A stretch of DNA of 64,000 bases from JBKDZL01 sp047971145 (GTDB lineage: Bacteria > Bacillota_I > Bacilli_A > Erysipelotrichales > Erysipelotrichaceae): positions 1 to 64,000 of the forward strand of contig JBKDZL010000028.1 of assembly GCA_047971145.1 (NCBI GenBank). Direction: 5' to 3'. The notes beneath the pieces were generated by a model. The model was given only the letters and a program-made list of their open reading frames with translations. It was not told the origin of the DNA and made no database searches. Shown one piece after another: positions 45,240 through 54,572 of this stretch. Numbering within the stretch: the stretch's first letter is position 1; each line of letters begins with the position of its first letter. The position numbers were made by a program, and so were the translations under genes.

Positions 45240-46925
45240 TTAACTCTCCAATAATTTCAACAATTCTAAGGCGGCAATATTAAGTTTATCCTTATCTGCT
45301 GATAATCCTAAATGACTATATATTTCACCAACATAAACCCCATTAGCAAATAATGTTTTAAATACTTGATCAAACAACATATCACACTTATCAATTCTTT
45401 GCATCGGACCAAAAGGATTAGCAAAATAAGTTTTAGTAATGCCACTCTCATCAGTAGTTCCTAAAGCCATACGCTTACCTTCAATGAAAGCTTCTCTAGC
45501 TGAGCTAAAATCTTTAAATTGACTAATACCGACATTATCAGCATAATTATTTGCATAAAAAACCATATCCACATTGTATTCCTGAGTAATGCCTGTATAA
45601 GAGTTGACAGGTGAGATAACTCTAGCATTTGCCATATGGGCATTAAAAAAGATTGAGCGATCAATATCTTTATAAGCAGAGGATTTATCTAAGTCATCTA
45701 ATCTTAAAAAAGCTCCTATTTCACTACCAATTGAAACAACTCTACCATCTTTAATATACATAGTGCCCATATCATCATAGATAATATCCATATTGGCAAT
45801 ATCATCACTTCCTATTGAACCTAAAGCTTCAATAGATTCACTCTTACCAGCCCCAGAATCACCAATAAAAGCTACCGTTTTCTTTTTACCATTTTTTAGA
45901 GTAATATTTATCATTGAGCCATGAATTGGCAATTGATTTTGATTAATAGTTTTTAAATTATGAATTGTTAGAGTCATTTTCTTCATATAACCAAAATAAT
46001 CCATACGTTGATGATAAGAAACGGAACCAATTATCACATCATTGATTTTATCTTCATAAAAGACACATTGGTTTTGATTATCATCATTACCAAATAATAG
46101 AATTAAATCAGGTTTACACTTACAATCTTCCTCACTAGCTAGCGTAAAAAGATTACTTAAACCTACTGCACTTGCTAAAAAATCCTTATGAAAATAAATA
46201 TAGGCTAAAGATTTACCAACCTTAGCAGGATAGCACAACCATTCATCTTCTTTAAATTTAAAATTAATAATAGGATTTTGAAATATTTCATCGATGCTCC
46301 CAACTCTCTTATTATTTTTAGAAGTTAAAATTAATGGTGTTCTTAACATCAAAGAATTAATAAAAGGAATGCGCCATAAATCACTATATAAAGTTGGTAA
46401 AAAAGACTTATAGTTTTTCAAAACCAACATCGCATTAGTACCAGAGTGCAATTGGCGATAAACATTATTCTTTTCACCTTTTAATTTTTCTTGAATTAAA
46501 CGATATAAAGAAATAACTAAATTATTAAATTTAGTATCCATTTCAATAAAACCCAGACCTTCTGTCATAATAGAAGTATAAGAATATAATAAAGAAAAAC
46601 GCTGAAATTTACGGAGATAATTATAGATATCTTCAATAATACTATCAAATAACGATTTATCCTCTAATAAGCGATGATTAATTTCCTGCAAATCATAGAT
46701 TAAAAATAATCTAATTAAAGAAATAAACTCCTCTACCGTTTTTTCGGGGCTATCTTTATACAAATAATGATAATAATCATCATGACGACCTAATAAATCT
46801 TGAAAGTATTTAGCAATAAAACTTTTAAATTCACTTGATTTAACTAATTGCTGATGTGAATTAAAATACTTTTTTGAATAATTAAAGATTATTAAATTGT
46901 CTTTGTTATAGATGGCTGGTTGCAT
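45240..46925 (-). CDS. HPr kinase/PEPCK-superfamily P-loop protein, function unknown
   Basis: The 561-residue protein has a helical N-terminal half with no motif I recognise. Its C-terminal half holds a P-loop IGDSGAGKSESIEALG (about 355-370), close to the HPr-kinase form GDSGxGKSE. It then has DIIYDDMGT with an acidic pair, and the PEPCK-like segments YFANPFGPMQRID and VYVGEIYSHLG. The fold is thus likely HprK/PEPCK, but neither activity is established: a true PEPCK has a different P-loop and HprK is about 310 residues. It leads the nadE operon with a GGAGG site. Confidence 0.7.
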   Translation of the reverse strand: MQPAIYNKDNLIIFNYSKKYFNSHQQLVKSSEFKSFIAKYFQDLLGRHDDYYHYLYKDSPEKTVEEFISLIRLFLIYDLQEINHRLLEDKSLFDSIIEDIYNYLRKFQRFSLLYSYTSIMTEGLGFIEMDTKFNNLVISLYRLIQEKLKGEKNNVYRQLHSGTNAMLVLKNYKSFLPTLYSDLWRIPFINSLMLRTPLILTSKNNKRVGSIDEIFQNPIINFKFKEDEWLCYPAKVGKSLAYIYFHKDFLASAVGLSNLFTLASEEDCKCKPDLILLFGNDDNQNQCVFYEDKINDVIIGSVSYHQRMDYFGYMKKMTLTIHNLKTINQNQLPIHGSMINITLKNGKKKTVAFIGDSGAGKSESIEALGSIGSDDIANMDIIYDDMGTMYIKDGRVVSIGSEIGAFLRLDDLDKSSAYKDIDRSIFFNAHMANARVISPVNSYTGITQEYNVDMVFYANNYADNVGISQFKDFSSAREAFIEGKRMALGTTDESGITKTYFANPFGPMQRIDKCDMLFDQVFKTLFANGVYVGEIYSHLGLSADKDKLNIAALELLKLLES

Positions 46926-46998
46926 GAATTCCTCCTAGAAATATAAGTGTTACAGAAAAATTATCACAGTTCTATTTTACTATATTTTCTGAACTAAT

Positions 46999-47025
46999 AA
47001 AATAAAAGCGAATCTTGATTCGCTT
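46999..47025 (-). terminator. Terminator after the lipoprotein gene
   Basis: On the minus strand AAGCGAATC-AA-GATTCGCTT is followed by TTATTTTATT. It overlaps the lipoprotein stop codon. Confidence 0.8.
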
Positions 47026-47581
47026 AATCTAATGAAAATGGTAATTCAAAATCATCAATTATGATAGTGAAACTATAGCTTCCTTGTAAATATTGAACAG
47101 TATTTTCAGTCTTAGAAATTTTAAATTTTCTATCATTATTAGTGCTCTCAGCAATATAAAATTCTTCATCTTCGCTATACTTAACAACAACTTCAATATC
47201 ATCTAACTCACTGACAACACTTAAATAGTAATTACTTAAGGTTGATTGAGTTTCCTCACAAAAACTTTTTACTTTATCAGCATTATAATCTTGTAGTACT
47301 CCTGCAAAAGACTCAGCATATCTACCATCAATATTACAAAAAGTTCTTTGGGTAATATCATTTAACACTCCATCAATTGCAAAACTATCTGCATTTAAAA
47401 AATACACAGTATTAGTTCCTAACTCAGCTTCAGTTGTGAAAATGTAACTGTTAGTTTCCATCAATGTATTAAACTCTTCTAGTTTAGCGTCAAATTTACT
47501 CTGTATTTCTGATTCTTCACTACTACAACCAATTAAAAGCAATAATATTAAGCTACTTATTAATAAACTAATTTTTTTCAT
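47024..47581 (-). CDS. Predicted lipoprotein, unknown function
   Basis: The 185-residue protein has a signal peptide with lipobox LLIGC (about 15-19) followed by an acidic, serine-rich linker. The mature part is a beta-rich domain without a family I recognise. It has two further cysteines (FCNIDG, FCEE) that could form a disulfide. It has its own ribosome site (AAGGAGTC) and a terminator; it is not clearly in an operon. Confidence 0.75.
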   Translation of the reverse strand: MKKISLLISSLILLLLIGCSSEESEIQSKFDAKLEEFNTLMETNSYIFTTEAELGTNTVYFLNADSFAIDGVLNDITQRTFCNIDGRYAESFAGVLQDYNADKVKSFCEETQSTLSNYYLSVVSELDDIEVVVKYSEDEEFYIAESTNNDRKFKISKTENTVQYLQGSYSFTIIIDDFELPFSLD

Positions 47582-47604
47582 TTTGACTCCTTTTTATATA
47601 TTAA

Positions 47605-47633
47605 TTTTAAAAACTAGTGTAATACACTAGTTT
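47605..47633 (-). terminator. Terminator after apt
   Basis: AAACTAGTGT and ACACTAGTTT form a stem (47611-47633), with TTTT on the minus-strand 3' side. It overlaps the apt stop. Confidence 0.8.
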
Positions 47634-48144
47634 AATATTTCATAATCGCAAAGGTTGGATAATTACTAATTAACTCACGACCCTTCAAATCCTCTAATTC
47701 AATTAAAAAGGCACAACCAACTACAATACCACCAAGTTGTTCTATCAATTTAATAGTGCCCTCAACAGTACCACCAGTGGCAAGTAAATCATCGACAATT
47801 AAAACTCGCTCACCTGGTTTAATCGCATCTTTATGAATATGTAATTCATTAGAGCCATATTCTAAATCATATTTTATTGAAACTGTTTCTCTTGGTAATT
47901 TATTGGGCTTTCTAATTGGTACAAAACCAATCTTTAAATCAAAAGCTACAGGACAGCCAAAAATAAAACCTCTTGATTCAGGTCCTACTACTAAATCACA
48001 GTCCAAATCTTTCGCAAATTCAATCATTTGTTGAGTAGCTGATCTAAAAGCTTCGCCATCAGCCATTAATGGAGTAATATCTCTAAACAATATTCCTTTA
48101 CTAGGATAATCTGGAACACTGGCAATATAATCTTTTAAATTCAT
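47632..48144 (-). CDS. apt: Adenine phosphoribosyltransferase
   Basis: Apt converts adenine and PRPP to AMP. The 170-residue protein has the hood motif DITPLMADGEAF (about 23-34), GPESRGFIFG and the PRPP loop VLIVDDLLATGGT (about 115-127). It directly follows deoD. Confidence 0.97.
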   Translation of the reverse strand: MNLKDYIASVPDYPSKGILFRDITPLMADGEAFRSATQQMIEFAKDLDCDLVVGPESRGFIFGCPVAFDLKIGFVPIRKPNKLPRETVSIKYDLEYGSNELHIHKDAIKPGERVLIVDDLLATGGTVEGTIKLIEQLGGIVVGCAFLIELEDLKGRELISNYPTFAIMKY

Positions 48145-48146
48145 CT

Positions 48147-48875
48147 TTAAATATCCCCTTTAGCTAATTCCAAAGCGATTTTCATCATATTAGTAAAAGC
48201 AGTTTGACGTTCATCAGCACTAGTTTCTTCTTTAGTTACTAGATTATCAGAAATTGTTAATAAACAAGCTGCTTTTTTACCTAAGACTTTAGCATTATGG
48301 AAAAGGGCAAATGATTCCATTTCCACACAAAGGCAACCCTTTTCATCATATAAATCTAAAGCCGATTTCTCAGAATCATTATAAAAAACATCACTAGAAT
48401 GGATTGGGCTATGATGAACTGGAATCTTTAAATCTTTCGCAATATCAAGTATTTTCTCATTAAGTACTTCACTAGGATAAGTGAACTCTTCTGAATAACC
48501 ATTTTGTACCTTAGCATAAGTAGATTGACTATAGGCAGAACTCGCCAAAACCACATCATAAAGCTTAGCTTTTTCAGTATAAGCCCCAGCACTACCAATA
48601 CGAACAATTGCCTTCACATCATAAAACTTAAATAATTCATAAGAATAAATACCGATAGAGGGCATTCCCATACCAGATCCCATAACCGATATTTTATGAC
48701 CTTGATAAGTTCCTGTATAACCAAACATATTTCTAACTGTATTGAACTCAACTACATCATTTAAGAAAGTATCCGCAATAAATTTGGCTCTAAGAGGATC
48801 ACCTGGCATTAAAACAACATCAGCTATTTCATTTAATCCTGCTTTATTATGAGCAGTACCTTTAAAATTATTCAT
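48147..48875 (-). CDS. deoD: Purine-nucleoside phosphorylase DeoD
   Basis: The 242-residue hexameric-type enzyme has VLMPGDPLRAKFIA (about 21-34), MGMPSIGIYSYEL, VRIGSAGAY and the active-site VEMESFALF and SDNL. It releases purine bases; the following apt salvages adenine, so the pair forms a salvage operon. Confidence 0.96.
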   Translation of the reverse strand: MNNFKGTAHNKAGLNEIADVVLMPGDPLRAKFIADTFLNDVVEFNTVRNMFGYTGTYQGHKISVMGSGMGMPSIGIYSYELFKFYDVKAIVRIGSAGAYTEKAKLYDVVLASSAYSQSTYAKVQNGYSEEFTYPSEVLNEKILDIAKDLKIPVHHSPIHSSDVFYNDSEKSALDLYDEKGCLCVEMESFALFHNAKVLGKKAACLLTISDNLVTKEETSADERQTAFTNMMKIALELAKGDI

Positions 48876-48930
48876 TTGTATCTCCTTATTGTTACAAAGT
48901 TATTTTACCACATAATCAATTTTGATAAAA

Positions 48931-48958
48931 GAAAAAAAGGTTAACAAGACGTAACCTT
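48931..48958 (-). terminator. Terminator after the DUF2752 gene
   Basis: AAGGTTA and TAACCTT form a stem with an 8-base loop, followed by TTTTTTT on the minus strand. It overlaps the stop codon. Confidence 0.75.
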
Positions 48959-49364
48959 AAGTAAAGAGATTTAATAAAAAACTAAACAAGTTATCTTGAT
49001 TATAAGATAGAGGTTTATCAGGAAAGATTGTAATCATACGCTGGATATAAACCAATAATAATAAGCCAGCAAAAATTATTGTAGCCCACTTAACAATTTT
49101 ATTATCAAAATTATGAAATTTAATAAAACTTAGACCAATAATTAGAAAGTATAAGACACACACTAGCACTAATGGGTGAAAATAAAGAGCTGTGCTAACA
49201 TCAAATTTAAAAAACAAATGATACAGAGCGCTACTCATACCACAACCCGGACAAGGAAGTCCTAATATTTTTTCTGTGGGACAAAACACTCCAAACAGTA
49301 AGATAAATAAAGTTAATGAAACACTAACTAAAATTATATCTAATAATTTATAGTTTTTTATCAC
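48957..49364 (-). CDS. DUF2752 membrane protein
   Basis: The 135-residue protein has three to four membrane helices and the family motif GLPCPGCGMSSALYHLF (about 35-51) with the CPGCG pair, then FHPLV. Function is unknown. It overlaps the upstream DUF4234 gene by 17 bases, and the two families often occur together. Confidence 0.87.
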   Translation of the reverse strand: MIKNYKLLDIILVSVSLTLFILLFGVFCPTEKILGLPCPGCGMSSALYHLFFKFDVSTALYFHPLVLVCVLYFLIIGLSFIKFHNFDNKIVKWATIIFAGLLLLVYIQRMITIFPDKPLSYNQDNLFSFLLNLFT

Positions 49365-49701
49365 TTATTCTATTAATCGATAATTGCAAAATTGATAAAG
49401 ATACTACTGATGCCGCAAAAATAGCTAAAATTACATTCAAAGTAGAATTATCAGCAGCCGTATTATCATATGCTAATTCTAACTTATAAATATCCCTACT
49501 AGTAACATACACCCAATATAAGAAATAAATTCCACAAGTGAAAAGACTTAAGAAAACCACCAAGCCACCAGAGCGATATTTATTATCATTTTTTAAAATT
49601 GCAATATCATTAGTCAAACAAATAACCCAATACCAAAAATAAAGTCCACAAGTGAAAATACTTAACAGCACTGCACTAACTATATTCTTTTTTCTAACCA
49701 T
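49348..49701 (-). CDS. DUF4234 membrane protein
   Basis: The 117-residue protein has three membrane helices. The first two are an internal repeat: SIFTCGLYFWYW (about 14-25) followed by NDI, and SLFTCGIYFLYW (about 52-63) followed by RDI. This is the DUF4234 pattern; function is unknown. The ATG follows AAGGAGG. Confidence 0.85.
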   Translation of the reverse strand: MVRKKNIVSAVLLSIFTCGLYFWYWVICLTNDIAILKNDNKYRSGGLVVFLSLFTCGIYFLYWVYVTSRDIYKLELAYDNTAADNSTLNVILAIFAASVVSLSILQLSINRISDKKL

Positions 49702-50046
49702 AAATATAAACCTCCTTTATATAATTAAAATTATAACACATTTAATATAAATAAAGAAAAACAATCATTGACAATATTAAAACGTTTTAATCGAATCAAT
49801 AATAATTAGCATAACCCGAAAATATCCTCTTAAAAACTTCATCATAGTGTAAGAATTCACATTTACTACTTACCTATTTCTTTTGTAAATTAAAATAAGA
49901 CTTCTTATTAAGAAGTCTTATTCTAAAATCAATACTATACGTATATTTATCATGCTATATATCAAAGGAATACTTTCCTTGTTGTTTATAGTTTATAATA
50001 AATATTTGTTTTAAATATGAATAAATTATGTGAAGTGATGTGAGAG
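49702..50046. other. 345-base intergenic region with two palindromes
   Basis: No coding sequence is seen. For DUF4234 there is an AAGGAGG site and TGTTATAAT on the minus strand. A perfect 16-base palindrome ATTAAAACGTTTTAAT is at 49776-49791. A hairpin with 14-base arms (AATAAGACTTCTTA and its complement) around one T is at 49894-49922. Reading leftward it is followed by TTTAATTT and may terminate the suf operon transcript; 120 bases between it and the last suf-linked gene are unexplained. Confidence 0.55.
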
Positions 50047-50799
50047 TTATATTAATTTTGATAAATCATTAATAATCATACTCGGTTTAATATTTAATCG
50101 TTCGATATCTTCTTGATTATGTGTTCCACCCAATACTAAGCATGTTTTGATGCCACTATTGATACCACATAAAATATCTGTTTCCAAATTATCACCAACT
50201 ATCATGACTTCACTAGATTGATAACCAAAATGCTTTAGAGCATAGTCGATATAAATTTTAGTAGGCTTACCAGTAATTATAGGTGTTTGATTAGCACTAT
50301 AAGCTAACATATTAACCACAGCCCCAGTACCACATTTTATACCATCCTCACTCATAAATATCCGATCATTATTAGTGCCTACTAATTTGGCACCTTGGTA
50401 AAGATTACGACAACCTAAAGAGTAATCAAGATAGTTTGCATCCCCATTTGAGCCTACTACTACAATATCAGCGTACTCATCCACAATATCATAACCATTA
50501 TTTAACAGCTCGGATCTTAGTCCATTTTTACCAATTACATGGACTTTATTGCCTGTGATATTTTCTTTTAGATAAGCAACACAAGCAATCGCTGAATTAA
50601 AAAATTGCTCAGGCTTAATATTACTAAATCCTAACTTTTCCATATGTTGCACATTTTCTAAAGGCGTTCTAGAAGAATTATTGGTGATAAAGCCAAATTG
50701 TTGTTTAGTTTTGTGCAAATGATTTATTAATTCAATCGCCTCACTAACTACTTTAGTTCCATGATAGAGAGTTCCATCTAAATCAAATAATAGTTTCAT
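50047..50799 (-). CDS. HAD-IIA phosphatase (NagD-like)
   Basis: The 250-residue HAD enzyme has motif I FDLDGTLYHG (about 5-14), motif II FITNNSSRTP, the GTNNDR cap region and motif III/IV GDNLETDILCG (about 201-211). Relatives dephosphorylate sugar or nucleotide monophosphates, and some 4-nitrophenyl phosphate; the natural substrate is open. It overlaps the sufB stop by one base at the end of the SUF operon, and a role there is not obvious. Confidence 0.87.
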   Translation of the reverse strand: MKLLFDLDGTLYHGTKVVSEAIELINHLHKTKQQFGFITNNSSRTPLENVQHMEKLGFSNIKPEQFFNSAIACVAYLKENITGNKVHVIGKNGLRSELLNNGYDIVDEYADIVVVGSNGDANYLDYSLGCRNLYQGAKLVGTNNDRIFMSEDGIKCGTGAVVNMLAYSANQTPIITGKPTKIYIDYALKHFGYQSSEVMIVGDNLETDILCGINSGIKTCLVLGGTHNQEDIERLNIKPSMIINDLSKLI

Positions 50800-52193
50800 T
50801 AGCCAATTGATCCTTCCATATCCAATTGCAATAATTGATTAAGTTCCACAGCATACTCCATTGGTAACTCGCTAGTAAAAGGCTCTAAAAAGCCCATTAC
50901 AATCATGGCAGTGGCATCTTTCTCACTAATACCCCGAGACATTAAATAAAATAATTGTTGCTCAGAAATATTAGAAACACTAGCTTCATGTTCCACTGTT
51001 GAATTACTAGTTTTAACTTTATTAATAGGAATTGTATCGCTATAAGAAATACTATCAAGTAGTAAAGTATCACACTCGATTTTGCTTTTAGCATATTGCG
51101 CCTTTTCATTATGATAAACTAGACCTCGATAGTTAGTTCGACCCCCGCCCATCGCAATTGATTTCGAAATAATATTACTAGAGGTATGAGGAGCTAAATG
51201 AATCATTTTAGCACCAGAGTCTTGAAACTGATCAGTTTTGGCCACCGCAATAGCAATACATGTACCCTTAGCATACTCCCCATTTAAAATACAAGTAGGA
51301 TATTTCATATTCATTTGTGAGCCAATATTACCATCAATCCATTCCATTGAACCATATGCTTCCACTTTTGCTCTTTTAGTTACTAAATTAACAATATTAT
51401 TAGACCAATTTTGAATAGTTGAATAGCGACAAGTAGCATTTTCCTTAACAATGATTTCTACCACAGCTGCATGCAAAGATTCACTAGAGTAAACCGGAGC
51501 AGTACAGCCCTCAACATAGTGTAAATCAGCCTCATCTTCAACAATAATCAAAGTTCTCTCAAACTGCCCCATTCTCTCAGAGTTAATACGGAAATAAGAT
51601 TGTAAAGGCTTATCTAATTTAACTCCTTTTGGAACATAAATAAATGAGCCACCTGACCAGACACAGGAATTTAAAGCAGCATACTTATTATCATCATAAG
51701 GTACTAAACTCCCAAAATATTCTTTAAAGATTTCAGGATATTGTTTTAGTGCACTATCAGTATCTAAAAAGATTACTCCCTTGTCTTCTACCTCTTTTAG
51801 CATACTATGATAAACAACCTCTGATTCATATTGAGTCGCAACTCCCGCTAAAAAGTCTCGCTCAGCTGCTGGAATTCCTAACTTATCAAAAGTATCTTTA
51901 ATCGTATCAGGAACATCATTCCAACTTTTTTCCATTTTGTCACTCGGCTTAATATAATAAGTATATGCATCAAAATCCAACAAGCTTAAATCTACACCCC
52001 AATCCGGATTTTTAGTCTTAATAAAGTGTTGATATGCCTTTAAACGATAATCTAACATCCACTCTGGCTCTTGTTTAATACTAGATATTTCTTTGATTAC
52101 TTCCTCACTTAAACCTTTATTAGTTTTGAATACTGAAACATCCTCATCATGAAAACCATATTGATATTCTTGCTCAAAATTATTTTTTTTCAT
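50799..52193 (-). CDS. sufB: SufB, Fe-S scaffold subunit
   Basis: The 464-residue protein has the beta-helix core with SFIYVPKGVKLDKPLQSYF, the EGCTAPVYS segment with the conserved cysteine, and ECDTLLLD. A C-terminal ISEKDATAMIVMGFLEPF helical region follows. It forms the SufBCD assembly scaffold. I chose the ATG at 52191-52193, which overlaps the sufU end; an in-frame ATG 5 codons upstream is less likely. Confidence 0.96.
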   Translation of the reverse strand: MKKNNFEQEYQYGFHDEDVSVFKTNKGLSEEVIKEISSIKQEPEWMLDYRLKAYQHFIKTKNPDWGVDLSLLDFDAYTYYIKPSDKMEKSWNDVPDTIKDTFDKLGIPAAERDFLAGVATQYESEVVYHSMLKEVEDKGVIFLDTDSALKQYPEIFKEYFGSLVPYDDNKYAALNSCVWSGGSFIYVPKGVKLDKPLQSYFRINSERMGQFERTLIIVEDEADLHYVEGCTAPVYSSESLHAAVVEIIVKENATCRYSTIQNWSNNIVNLVTKRAKVEAYGSMEWIDGNIGSQMNMKYPTCILNGEYAKGTCIAIAVAKTDQFQDSGAKMIHLAPHTSSNIISKSIAMGGGRTNYRGLVYHNEKAQYAKSKIECDTLLLDSISYSDTIPINKVKTSNSTVEHEASVSNISEQQLFYLMSRGISEKDATAMIVMGFLEPFTSELPMEYAVELNQLLQLDMEGSIG

Positions 52194-52629
52194 TATTATA
52201 ATCCTCAATTAGACTATGCATACCATCAATACCAATAGTAGCACACTTAATTCGATTAGCTTGTTTGGATACATTATGAAATGCATAAGCTTCTGCCAAT
52301 AAATCCTCATCAAAAGCTTCTTCATGAATCATTTTGTAGTATTCTTGTAAAATTTTCTGAGCCTCTTGGATATTTCTTCCTTGTAATAAATCACTCATTA
52401 TTGAAGTAGAGGCAGTAGAAATTGCACAACCTACCCCATCAAAATTAACTTCAGCAACTATTTGATCAACAAATTTTATTTGAATATGTAAATCATCAAT
52501 ACAAGAGCTAGAAGCCATATGAATATTAAAATAATCAGCTCCATCTTTTAAACCTTTATTATGGGGATATTTATAATGGTCCATAATTACTTCTCTTAAA
52601 ACTTGAGGATTTTTTAATAACTCATTCAT
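52180..52629 (-). CDS. sufU: SufU, zinc-dependent sulfur transfer protein
   Basis: The 149-residue protein has the three SufU cysteines in SSSCID, GVGCAIS and IKCATI, which bind zinc. It takes sulfur from SufS. The middle aspartate of the usual CGD motif is kept as CID. The ATG at 52627-52629 is one base after the sufS stop (TAAgATG). Confidence 0.93.
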   Translation of the reverse strand: MNELLKNPQVLREVIMDHYKYPHNKGLKDGADYFNIHMASSSCIDDLHIQIKFVDQIVAEVNFDGVGCAISTASTSIMSDLLQGRNIQEAQKILQEYYKMIHEEAFDEDLLAEAYAFHNVSKQANRIKCATIGIDGMHSLIEDYNNEKK

Positions 52630-52630
52630 C

Positions 52631-53863
52631 TTATAACCACCCTTCAATACACTTCTCTAAAGATATTTCACTCAACACTTCAACAAATTTGTCAATTTCA
52701 GCTTTAGTATTATAGAAATAAAAACTAGCCCTTAATGTTTCATTTGTTCCTAAAATATTCATTAAAATCTTGGCACAATGATTACCAGCTCTTAAACAGA
52801 TCCCATGCTGATTTAGATAACCTGCGGCATCTTGAGCAAAAATACCATCAATATTAAAAGTGATAATACCAGCATCAGCATGTTTATTATAAATAACAAT
52901 ATTATCTAAAACTTCTAATTTACTTACTAAATAAGCTCTAAGTTCGCTCTCATATTTATGAATATTTTCAATACCAATATTATTAATATATTCTATGGCT
53001 TTTCCCATACCCAAGACCCCTTCAATAGCTGGTGTTCCAGCTTCAAATTTGAAAGGAGGTTGTTTTAAAAGAATATTACCACAAGTATCGAAGCGAGCAT
53101 TAGCACCACCACCCATCATAAAAGGATCAGTCATTTCTAACAACTCATATTTACCATATAAAACACCAACTCCGGTTGGTCCACATAATTTATGAGCTGA
53201 AAAAGCTAAAAAATCAATATCATCTCTTTGAACATCAGTTGGTAAGTGAGGAACCCCTTGTGCACCATCAACTATAACATAAGCTTTATTGTTATGAGCT
53301 AATTCTATCAACTCTTTAACTGGGGCAATAAAACCTAAAACATTAGTTACATTAGCAAAAGAAACAATTTTAACTTTGTCATTTAAGACACTTTTAAAAT
53401 TATCAATTGTGATTCTACCCTCTGCATCTAAGGGAATATATTGTACTATAGCGCCACACTCCTCTGCTGTTTTAAACCAAGGTAGAATACTAGAGGCATG
53501 TTCCGCTTCTGTGGTTAAAATAATATCACCTTTTTTTAAGATTTTTCTACCAAAGCCATAAGCTACTAGATTTAATGACATACTAGCACCACTGGTAAAA
53601 ACTACTTCCTCAGCTTTGCAGTTAATAAATTTAGCAATAGTTTCTCTAACATTATCAAACTCTTTAGATACTTGAAATGATAAGTCATAATCACCTCTAT
53701 GAGCATTAGTGGATAAATTATGATAATAGTCTACAACTTTATCAATCACCACATTAGGTTTAAAGGTTGTGGCAGCACTATCTAAATAAATTAATTCTTG
53801 GTTATTGACTTTTTTATTATTTAACATCGGAAAATCTTTTCTGATAGTTTTTACATCAAACAT
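52631..53863 (-). CDS. sufS: Cysteine desulfurase SufS
   Basis: The 410-residue PLP enzyme has YLDSAATTFKP (about 27-37), NAHRGDYDLS, the lysine motif FSAHKLCGPTGVGVLYG (about 222-238) and the catalytic cysteine in RAGNHCAKILM (about 360). It supplies sulfur for clusters and probably for MnmA. It overlaps sufD by 13 bases. Confidence 0.96.
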   Translation of the reverse strand: MFDVKTIRKDFPMLNNKKVNNQELIYLDSAATTFKPNVVIDKVVDYYHNLSTNAHRGDYDLSFQVSKEFDNVRETIAKFINCKAEEVVFTSGASMSLNLVAYGFGRKILKKGDIILTTEAEHASSILPWFKTAEECGAIVQYIPLDAEGRITIDNFKSVLNDKVKIVSFANVTNVLGFIAPVKELIELAHNNKAYVIVDGAQGVPHLPTDVQRDDIDFLAFSAHKLCGPTGVGVLYGKYELLEMTDPFMMGGGANARFDTCGNILLKQPPFKFEAGTPAIEGVLGMGKAIEYINNIGIENIHKYESELRAYLVSKLEVLDNIVIYNKHADAGIITFNIDGIFAQDAAGYLNQHGICLRAGNHCAKILMNILGTNETLRASFYFYNTKAEIDKFVEVLSEISLEKCIEGWL

Positions 53864-54570
53864 AATTGGTCCACCTGCCTTATAATTGTTGAATTTAATT
53901 CATTTTTAATATTATCATCATGGATTTCATTTAAAACATTACTCAAATAACTTAAAGCCATTAATTTTATTATCTCCTGCTCACTTAGTCCTCTAAGTTG
54001 CATATAAAATAATTGTAACTCATCTAAGCGGCCAATGGTACAGGCATGTTTAGCTTTTACTTTATCCTCTGCCATTAATAACAATGGTGTTACTTGAATA
54101 TTCTCTAAGCTACCTGTTGTGAGTACTCTGCTGACCTGAAAAGCTTCTGAGTTAGAATATCCATGAGGTATTTCACTTGAAACATCACAAGTATAATTAC
54201 CATTTTGAGTGATAATTGCGTAATTATTAATATTTGAGTAAGTACTCTTAGCTAAATGTTTTATTTGATAATTATACTTAAGATTCGCTAAGCATAAACT
54301 CGCATTAATTATTTTTATAGAGGCTTCTTTTAATATCAAATTAATCCTCATATTCAAATTTAAATCTGCTCTGCTAAGATTACTCAGAGTCAAGACTACT
54401 TGTGTTGTAATATCACCTCTGATATTAACTACACTATCATTAGTAGCTTCATTTATAATATTAACACTAATAGGCTGAGCTATATCAATATCAATATCAC
54501 AGTCTTCAGTAATTTTAATTATTACTTCATCAGTAAAATTTAATTCTGAAATTTTAATTAAAACTGCCAT
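53851..54570 (-). CDS. sufD: SufD, short form
   Basis: The 239-residue protein has the SufB/SufD beta-helix strands and the C-terminal helical region LRGLSEQEIIKLMALSYLSNVL. KAKHACTIGRLDE carries the conserved histidine-alanine-cysteine region. It is about half the usual 430 residues and keeps mainly the core. The frame is fixed by a two-base gap from sufC, so the short length is real here and not a missed start. Confidence 0.88.
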   Translation of the reverse strand: MAVLIKISELNFTDEVIIKITEDCDIDIDIAQPISVNIINEATNDSVVNIRGDITTQVVLTLSNLSRADLNLNMRINLILKEASIKIINASLCLANLKYNYQIKHLAKSTYSNINNYAIITQNGNYTCDVSSEIPHGYSNSEAFQVSRVLTTGSLENIQVTPLLLMAEDKVKAKHACTIGRLDELQLFYMQLRGLSEQEIIKLMALSYLSNVLNEIHDDNIKNELNSTIIRQVDQLCLM

Positions 54571-54572
54571 GA

